Positions 59,193 to 64,000 of a stretch of DNA of 64,000 bases are shown here, piece after piece; position 1 is the stretch's first letter; the number at the start of each line of letters is the position of its first letter. Location: positions 124,001-188,000 of the forward strand of contig NZ_LR701577.1 of NCBI RefSeq assembly GCF_902498805.1, given 5' to 3'. The position numbers and the translations under genes are program-made. Under the pieces are notes generated by a model that saw nothing but the letters and a program-made list of their open reading frames with translations, searched no databases and was not told the origin of the DNA. This DNA is from Imperialibacter sp. EC-SDR9. Its GTDB lineage: Bacteria > Bacteroidota > Bacteroidia > Cytophagales > Cyclobacteriaceae.

Positions 59193-60056
59193 ATGAACGC
59201 CATTGCATCCATCAGAAGCAAATACAATAACGCCGCTTTCCTTATAGGCAACGGGCCCAACTTACGAAGCGGTATTATGCCATCCTGGAAGGATTTACTG
59301 AAAGCAGCTTCACCAAAACCTATTCCCTTCGCCCTGACAGGACTGACTAATACAGAGATATATGACCTGATCGAGTTGTACGCAAACGACCCTGTCAAAG
59401 TGAAAAATAGAGTGAAAGCTGAGTTGCAATTGACAAACAGTGATGACCTGCGTGTCCATAAAAAAATCATGGAATTTGCCAGGTCAACAAACACACCAGT
59501 GCTAACAACGAACTTTGACACGGCTTTCGAAGAGTCCGTAGGGGCAAGGCCATTTCACATTGACTCAGATGGATTTACCCGATTCTACCCCTGGAAAACC
59601 TACTACGGCTTCGAACAAATGACTACTCCTACTCACGGCTTTGGTATTTGGAAGATTCATGGCGACATAAACTATCGGGATAGCATCAGGCTGGGACTCG
59701 GCGACTACATGGGGAGTGTGCAGCGAGCTAGAAGCCTCATCACCAAAGGGCGACGCAGGCTTTATAAAGAAACACTTCTGTCGAAATCGTGGCAAGGCGA
59801 GCAGACCTGGCTCCATATCTGGTTCCACAGCCCACTCATCATTTTTGGCTTTGGCTACGAACCCGACGAGGTGTTTCTCAGGTGGCTGCTAATTGAAAGG
59901 AAAAGGTATTCCATCAAACTCAGATATGCCATGGATGTTTGGTATGTAACGAAAGGTGCGCCCAGCCCCTCAGTGAAAAACTTAATGGAAAACCTTGATG
60001 TGAAGATTCATTTGGTGGAAGACTATTCGGATATCTACGACGGCCTTTCTGATTGA
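59193..60056 (+). CDS. SIR2-like domain protein (stand-alone)
   Basis: This 287-residue protein is a divergent SIR2-type NAD-binding protein. Motifs in order: FLIGNGPNL (16-24, in place of the GAGIS loop), TTNFDTAFEE (105-114), WKIHGDINYRDSI (153-165, catalytic-type His156) and IIFGFGYEPDEVFLRWLL (216-233). SIR2-like domains of this sort in bacteria act as NADases in phage defence (for example in Thoeris ThsA and DSR systems). Here it stands alone, with no second domain or TIR partner in view. It follows a toxin-antitoxin-like pair across a terminator. The upstream start at 59115 was rejected because a terminator lies inside the extra part. Confidence 0.8.
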   Translation: MNAIASIRSKYNNAAFLIGNGPNLRSGIMPSWKDLLKAASPKPIPFALTGLTNTEIYDLIELYANDPVKVKNRVKAELQLTNSDDLRVHKKIMEFARSTNTPVLTTNFDTAFEESVGARPFHIDSDGFTRFYPWKTYYGFEQMTTPTHGFGIWKIHGDINYRDSIRLGLGDYMGSVQRARSLITKGRRRLYKETLLSKSWQGEQTWLHIWFHSPLIIFGFGYEPDEVFLRWLLIERKRYSIKLRYAMDVWYVTKGAPSPSVKNLMENLDVKIHLVEDYSDIYDGLSD

Positions 60057-60204
60057 TATTCTTTGATTTACCGCAAGTATTTTCGTTCCAAATTTACTGA
60101 ATTAATACCGGCTATTTCCTCCAATTAAACTAAAGCGACCATTACGCAATATAAAGGGTAAAAATATGTTCTATTTCCACAACAAATAAATCAACAACCA
60201 CGTC

Positions 60205-60885
60205 ATGAACAAATCGCTCAGCCTCACTATCTTTCTTTCACTTCTGTCCCTGATTTCTTTTACCTCACACGCCCAGTTCTCAAAGGGAACAAAGCAGGTT
60301 GGAGGAAATTTGAAGTTCTACCGAACAGTGGTGAACAACGAGTATACGACACCTGTTAGCTTCGTACAACAGTCTATCAACGAAAACAGCGAGATTAAAA
60401 TACTTCCGAGAGCGGGATTTTTTATATATGACAATTTCAGCGTCGGCGTTTCAGTGGGCTTCGTAAACAACCAAACCCGCACCAAATCCTCGGCACCCCA
60501 ATTTAATATTGACCAGAGAACGGCATCAAATCTCGCAGCAACACAGATTTTTGGCAGGTATCATGTAAATATTACTGACCACTTGATTTTGTTTGGGGAG
60601 GGCTTTGCCAATTTAAACTTTGGAAAAGGGAAAACGACGGTTGTGGGGAATGAATATGAGGAAAAAGTACTTGGGTTCGGTGTTGGTGTGAAACCTGGCA
60701 TTATCCTCATGATTAGCGAAAAAATAGGGCTAGAAACTTCCATTGGCCTTCTGGGCTATCAACAAGAAACCAGAAAGCCTATTGATCGCCCCGAATTGCC
60801 TATTGGAAACACTAATACTCAACGGGACTACGGTCTATCCCTTTCTCTTGCGACCCTCGACTTTGGTATGCAGTATTACTTCTAA
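60205..60885 (+). CDS. Outer membrane beta-barrel protein
   Basis: The 226-residue protein has a signal peptide (about 1-24, ending SHAQ) and an OmpA-like N-terminal or OMP_b-brl-type eight-strand barrel: IKILPRAGFFIYDNFSVGVSVGFVNN and the terminal strand LATLDFGMQYYF, which ends with Phe as outer-membrane barrels do. Function is unknown. It is a single gene between the SIR2-like gene and a membrane protein. Confidence 0.82.
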   Translation: MNKSLSLTIFLSLLSLISFTSHAQFSKGTKQVGGNLKFYRTVVNNEYTTPVSFVQQSINENSEIKILPRAGFFIYDNFSVGVSVGFVNNQTRTKSSAPQFNIDQRTASNLAATQIFGRYHVNITDHLILFGEGFANLNFGKGKTTVVGNEYEEKVLGFGVGVKPGIILMISEKIGLETSIGLLGYQQETRKPIDRPELPIGNTNTQRDYGLSLSLATLDFGMQYYF

Positions 60886-60960
60886 GCCCATACAATGGCG
60901 ACTTTTTGGGAAAGCCAGAAAACTTTCTAGTTTCGAAGCCATAAAATAGCATTGCTGCTT

Positions 60961-61560
60961 ATGAAAAAGATGCTTGTTGCTTGCTTTGTCATTTTCTTTG
61001 CCGGGTTCTTTATCAAGTTCTTTCACATTCACTACAATGCAATTGTGATGCTGGCAGGTCTTTTTATATTGCTTGCCGCTAGCCTGATTGCCATTAGCAA
61101 AAAAGAAAACAATGTGAACGGATGGGCCAACCTTGCCTCCGCTTTCTGGCTGGCCATGCTGCTGTTTACAATTAAGTTCTACCCGTTTGTATCGGTCGTA
61201 CTGGCCCTGGCAGTTGTTTTCACTTTAGTTGCCGTTCTCACAACTGCAAAAAGAAAAACATGGAAGACATTGACGTTCCCGGCAATGTGTTTAGCGCTCG
61301 CCCTTACCTTCCACTTAATGCCTGCCAATAGTAAGTACCACCTATTGAATATCCGGTGGAGTTATGAAATCGATACAGACTTCCCCACATGGGACAAATA
61401 CGCATGGTTTCTTTACCAAAATGGTAAACACGATGAAGCCCTGAATGCTTCAGCCAAGGCACTGCAACTAGCCACGGAAGCAGGTGAAGCAGAATGGGCA
61501 AACTTCATTGCCGATCACAAGAGCAGGATTGAGCAAGGGTGCTGGACGACGTTTCGCTGA
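60961..61560 (+). CDS. Membrane protein with C-terminal TPR-like segment
   Basis: This 199-residue protein has four or five hydrophobic helices within residues 1-115 (first helix VACFVIFFAGFFIKFFHIH), then a soluble C-terminal part with a possible TPR-like pair (WDKYAWFLYQNGKHDEALNASAKA, about 143-166). The first helix and HIH motif recall GldL-like membrane starts, but the match is too weak to call. No partner is known. The ATG at 60961 is chosen over the TTG at 60952. Confidence 0.55.
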   Translation: MKKMLVACFVIFFAGFFIKFFHIHYNAIVMLAGLFILLAASLIAISKKENNVNGWANLASAFWLAMLLFTIKFYPFVSVVLALAVVFTLVAVLTTAKRKTWKTLTFPAMCLALALTFHLMPANSKYHLLNIRWSYEIDTDFPTWDKYAWFLYQNGKHDEALNASAKALQLATEAGEAEWANFIADHKSRIEQGCWTTFR

Positions 61561-61654
61561 AAGCCGTGCTGAGGCGGCCTTCTGTTGATTATCACAAGTC
61601 GCTTTACACTTTTCAAAAGTAATCTGCGATATTTGTAGCCTTATACCTGCTTAA

Positions 61655-62488
61655 ATGTTGTACAAATTGCGCTTGTTTCTCGCTGTCCTGGTACTGGGTA
61701 CCCCCCTTCAACTCATTTCCCAAAATCAGATTTGGGGCACGGTGGTGAGTGCCGAGAATGGCGGACCAATTCCCTACGTTAACTTAGGTGTGGCGGAAAA
61801 GAACATAGGAACTGTATCAGACGAGAAAGGGGAATTTTCTTTTGATATCGGGCAGATTGCTCCAAGTGATTCTGTTATCTTTTCAATTGTTGGATACAAA
61901 AGAAAGGCTGTAACATTGCGTGAGCTGTTGGCAAACCTCTCGCCGCAAAAAATAGAACTCAGGGAGCATGTGATTAAGCTGGCAGAGGTTGTAATCGAAG
62001 TCGATCCATCCAACAGCAAAGTATTGGGAGTTCAGCGGGTTTCCGGTAAAAAATTTGGCTTTGTCGGAGGCATTGGTGCCGGAGCGGAAATATCTCGTAA
62101 AATGAGGATATCCCAACCGTCTGTACTGAATACGGCGTCAATATACGTTAAGAATAAAAAGGATCAATCGTTCAAGCTTCGGCTGAATGTATACACCGCT
62201 GATCCCAAAGAAGGGTCACCGGGACGATCATTACTTAGCCAGTCAATCATTTTAGAATCTGACCTGCAAGAGGGTTGGCTGAGCTACGATTTCAAGGAGC
62301 CTGTTGTGGTCAACCATGCATTCTACATTTCCTATGAATGGGTCGAATCCAATCTTCAGAATCCGATGATCGCTCTCAGGGGCAACAACCTTGACGAAAG
62401 AGTGCGGGTGAGACCAGTGAGCATGGGGAAGTGGATAATGGGAGGAAACTACGATTTTGCTATTCGCTGCGAGGTAATGAATGACTGA
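61655..62488 (+). CDS. Exported protein with CarboxypepD_reg-like domain
   Basis: The 277-residue protein has a signal peptide (about 1-23) and an Ig-like CarboxypepD_reg-like domain: IWGTVVSAENGGPIPYVNLGV (about 26-46), VSDEKGEFSFD (about 55-65) and VIFSIVGYKRK (about 75-85). The C-terminal part (about 120-277) is all-beta and unrecognised. Proteins of this kind without a barrel are common and uncharacterised in the phylum. No signal for lipidation or T9SS export was seen. Confidence 0.75.
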   Translation: MLYKLRLFLAVLVLGTPLQLISQNQIWGTVVSAENGGPIPYVNLGVAEKNIGTVSDEKGEFSFDIGQIAPSDSVIFSIVGYKRKAVTLRELLANLSPQKIELREHVIKLAEVVIEVDPSNSKVLGVQRVSGKKFGFVGGIGAGAEISRKMRISQPSVLNTASIYVKNKKDQSFKLRLNVYTADPKEGSPGRSLLSQSIILESDLQEGWLSYDFKEPVVVNHAFYISYEWVESNLQNPMIALRGNNLDERVRVRPVSMGKWIMGGNYDFAIRCEVMND

Positions 62489-62524
62489 GCAAGCCAACAT
62501 GACAATTCCACCTCCCCTCACCTC

Positions 62525-63121
62525 ATGCCCATGATGAAGAAAACGATAGGACTTTCCCTTCTGGTGGTTCTTTGCGAGTATGCTATTTACGTGTGGTCGG
62601 GCGATGTATCACCCGAGCCAGGCATCTACTTCCAGCTTGCAGCACGGTATTCTGCCAGGGTTTCATTTTTACTTTTTGCAGGTATCCTTTGCTGGACGGG
62701 CATCAGAGGGCTGAAGCACATTTATGCAGAAGAGCAGCGTCGGCAATTGTTCGTCAGTTTACTTTTTCTACTGGCCCTCAACCATCTCATCCATTTCTAC
62801 TTTCTCGCCATGAACTTTGAGACAAGGGGCATGGAGCTGCGTGAGTTCAAAAATTTACCGGGTGCCGTTGCCTACATTGTATTGACGCTCTCCCCTTTCT
62901 TTCTATGGAACAAAAAAGAGCTAACAAGAAGCCGCTACCAAATTATCATCTCAGGCTTTGCGCTGGTTACAGCCTTGTTTATTGGTACGTATGTCAAAAG
63001 GTCTTTGCAAAATTTGGAGATTCCTATGTCAAACTACCTTATTGTTGGTAATCTGGCCATACTGACTTCGCTGGTGATCATCAACATCTTCAGAATACGC
63101 TCCGAAAAAAATCTCAAATAG
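62525..63121 (+). CDS. Polytopic membrane protein of unknown function
   Basis: This 198-residue protein has about six hydrophobic helices (8-25, 45-63, 75-95, 111-130, 140-158, 168-188). The third helix has ALNHLIHFYFLAMNF with two His residues, and the fourth follows a short basic loop; the pattern recalls heme-binding ferric-reductase-like or NnrU-type membrane domains, but no convincing match can be made. It lies 36 bases after the preceding gene and 61 before the beta-lactamase, so the genes may be co-transcribed. Confidence 0.6.
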   Translation: MPMMKKTIGLSLLVVLCEYAIYVWSGDVSPEPGIYFQLAARYSARVSFLLFAGILCWTGIRGLKHIYAEEQRRQLFVSLLFLLALNHLIHFYFLAMNFETRGMELREFKNLPGAVAYIVLTLSPFFLWNKKELTRSRYQIIISGFALVTALFIGTYVKRSLQNLEIPMSNYLIVGNLAILTSLVIINIFRIRSEKNLK

Positions 63122-63182
63122 TTCACGGCATATACCCACCAATTTCAAGAAAATAGAGTCATTCCGACAAAATTCTTTAAAA

Positions 63183-63980
63183 ATGAAAATCACCTTTTTG
63201 GCAAGCGCTGTCCTTCTATTTCACAGCCTGTCAGCGCAAGAGTCTCTCACAAAGCCTTTTAAGGATTGTAATATCGACGGCAGTATCACCCTCTTCGATT
63301 ACAACGCCAAAAAATGGATTTCCAGCGACATCAACGATAGCCATGTGTCCACTTTGCCAGCCTCCACTTTCAAAATCATCAACACCCTGATAGCGCTGGA
63401 AACAGGCGTCGCAAAAGATGAAAACCATTTGGTAAAATGGCCCGGAACCACCGACACGGTAAAGTATGGCTACCGGCCAGACATTTATTATGACATCACT
63501 ATGAAAGAGGCCTTTCGGCTTTCTGCCGGATGGGCCTATGTGGAAATGGCAAAAGAAATTGGCAGAGAACGCTACGAGCACTTTCTGAAAGCCAGCCGCT
63601 ATGGCAATGCCGATGTCTCCATCAACGACCCCGATTTCTGGAACTTTGGTTCGTTTGCCATTTCGCCAGCCAACCAAATAGAAATCCTCATTGGAGTGTA
63701 CGAAGAGACGCTGCCATTCTCCAAACGCTCTTTTACCATCCTGAAAGAGATGATGATAGAAGAGCAAAACGAAGGCTACACCTTACGGGCCAAAACCGGC
63801 TGGACACGTGACGGCGGAAAAGATACCGGCTGGTGGGTTGGGTACATTGAAAAGGAAGACAATGTCTATTTCTTTGCCACCCGGTTGATAAAAGACAGGA
63901 AGGTACCGAACCCAAATTTCGGAAGTTGCAGAAAGACGATTACGAAGCAAATTCTGACTCAGCTAAAAATGTTGCCTTAG
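63183..63980 (+). CDS. Class D (OXA-type) beta-lactamase
   Basis: The 265-residue enzyme has a signal peptide (about 1-19, ending LSAQ) and all class D blocks: active-site Ser61 and Lys64 in STFK, YGN at 140-142, KTG at 204-206 with WTRDGGKDTGWWVGY downstream, and FWNFGSFAISPANQIEIL at 152-169. The S-x-V motif is replaced by Ser114-Ala-Gly116, where the third residue is usually Val. Length is normal. Many environmental Bacteroidota carry such chromosomal genes. It lies at the window edge with its own leader and no mobile element in view. Confidence 0.88.
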   Translation: MKITFLASAVLLFHSLSAQESLTKPFKDCNIDGSITLFDYNAKKWISSDINDSHVSTLPASTFKIINTLIALETGVAKDENHLVKWPGTTDTVKYGYRPDIYYDITMKEAFRLSAGWAYVEMAKEIGRERYEHFLKASRYGNADVSINDPDFWNFGSFAISPANQIEILIGVYEETLPFSKRSFTILKEMMIEEQNEGYTLRAKTGWTRDGGKDTGWWVGYIEKEDNVYFFATRLIKDRKVPNPNFGSCRKTITKQILTQLKMLP

Positions 63981-64000
63981 TTAAAGTTCAATTTGTGAGG

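Noticed and set aside
58479-60056. A single three-gene defence operon made of DUF433, DUF5615 and the SIR2-like gene
   Set aside because: A terminator with a T run at 59130-59154 separates the pair from the SIR2-like gene, so co-transcription is doubtful.

Overview
The window looks like a chromosomal segment of a free-living Bacteroidota bacterium, most likely order Cytophagales. The case rests on gene content: the gliding-motility protein GldC, a very large protein with a type IX secretion (T9SS) sorting tail, a TonB-receptor-like beta-barrel with a CarboxypepD_reg-like front domain, the ftsX-DUF3098-uppP-truB-ribF gene order typical of the phylum, LytTR/LytS-type two-component genes, FISUMP and DUF3098 proteins, and several TAnnTTTG-like -7 promoter elements. 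No tRNA, rRNA, CRISPR array, insertion sequence or prophage was recognised.

Layout. 1-5 kb: a CDP-glycerol-transferase-like protein, then a ligase-associated DEXH helicase and the PdeM phosphoesterase, split by a DUF2147 gene. 5-6.5 kb: ECF sigma factor and a probable membrane anti-sigma partner, closed by a terminator. 6.5-10 kb: ftsX/DUF3098/uppP/truB/ribF operon. 10-12.7 kb: 3-oxoacid CoA-transferase A and B subunits, an M48 lipoprotein peptidase and gldC. 13-18.3 kb: outer-membrane beta-barrel protein, convergent LytTR regulator/histidine kinase pair, and a short TolQ/ExbB-like protein. 18.6-24 kb: a tight gene set of ATP-grasp ligase, a 662-residue protein in which I see a papain-like Gln/Cys/His/Asn signature, and a stand-alone alanine racemase, followed by an MscS channel. 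24-26 kb: a small exported acidic protein, beta-carbonic anhydrase and a polysaccharide deacetylase. 26.4-37.4 kb: TPR histidine kinase, NarL-type regulator and the giant T9SS protein, which carries a 1113-bp in-frame internal duplication.

37.5-48 kb is the accessory part: an HU-like protein, a single-chain type IIG-like restriction-modification enzyme overlapping a small PD-(D/E)XK-like partner, about 0.8 kb of repeats that look like structured RNA, a FISUMP protein, two small membrane or lipoprotein genes, an SMP-30-like lipoprotein, a VOC protein, and a second repeat array with a 192-bp period. 48-58.5 kb: MacB/FtsX-type permease, DinB and DUF3052-like proteins, the trkH/trkA potassium uptake pair, an NAD(P)-binding protein, a sugar isomerase-like exported protein and a metallophosphoesterase with a C-terminal CBM9-like domain. 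58.5-60 kb: a DUF433/DUF5615 toxin-antitoxin-like pair and a stand-alone SIR2-like protein, a small possible defence patch. 60-64 kb: outer-membrane and inner-membrane proteins of unknown role and a class D beta-lactamase.

The best candidate for an undescribed system is the ATP-grasp/papain-like/alanine racemase operon (18.6-23.0 kb): its members together suggest ligation and cleavage or transfer of peptide-like bonds with a dedicated D-alanine supply. That reading is inference from motifs and gene order only.
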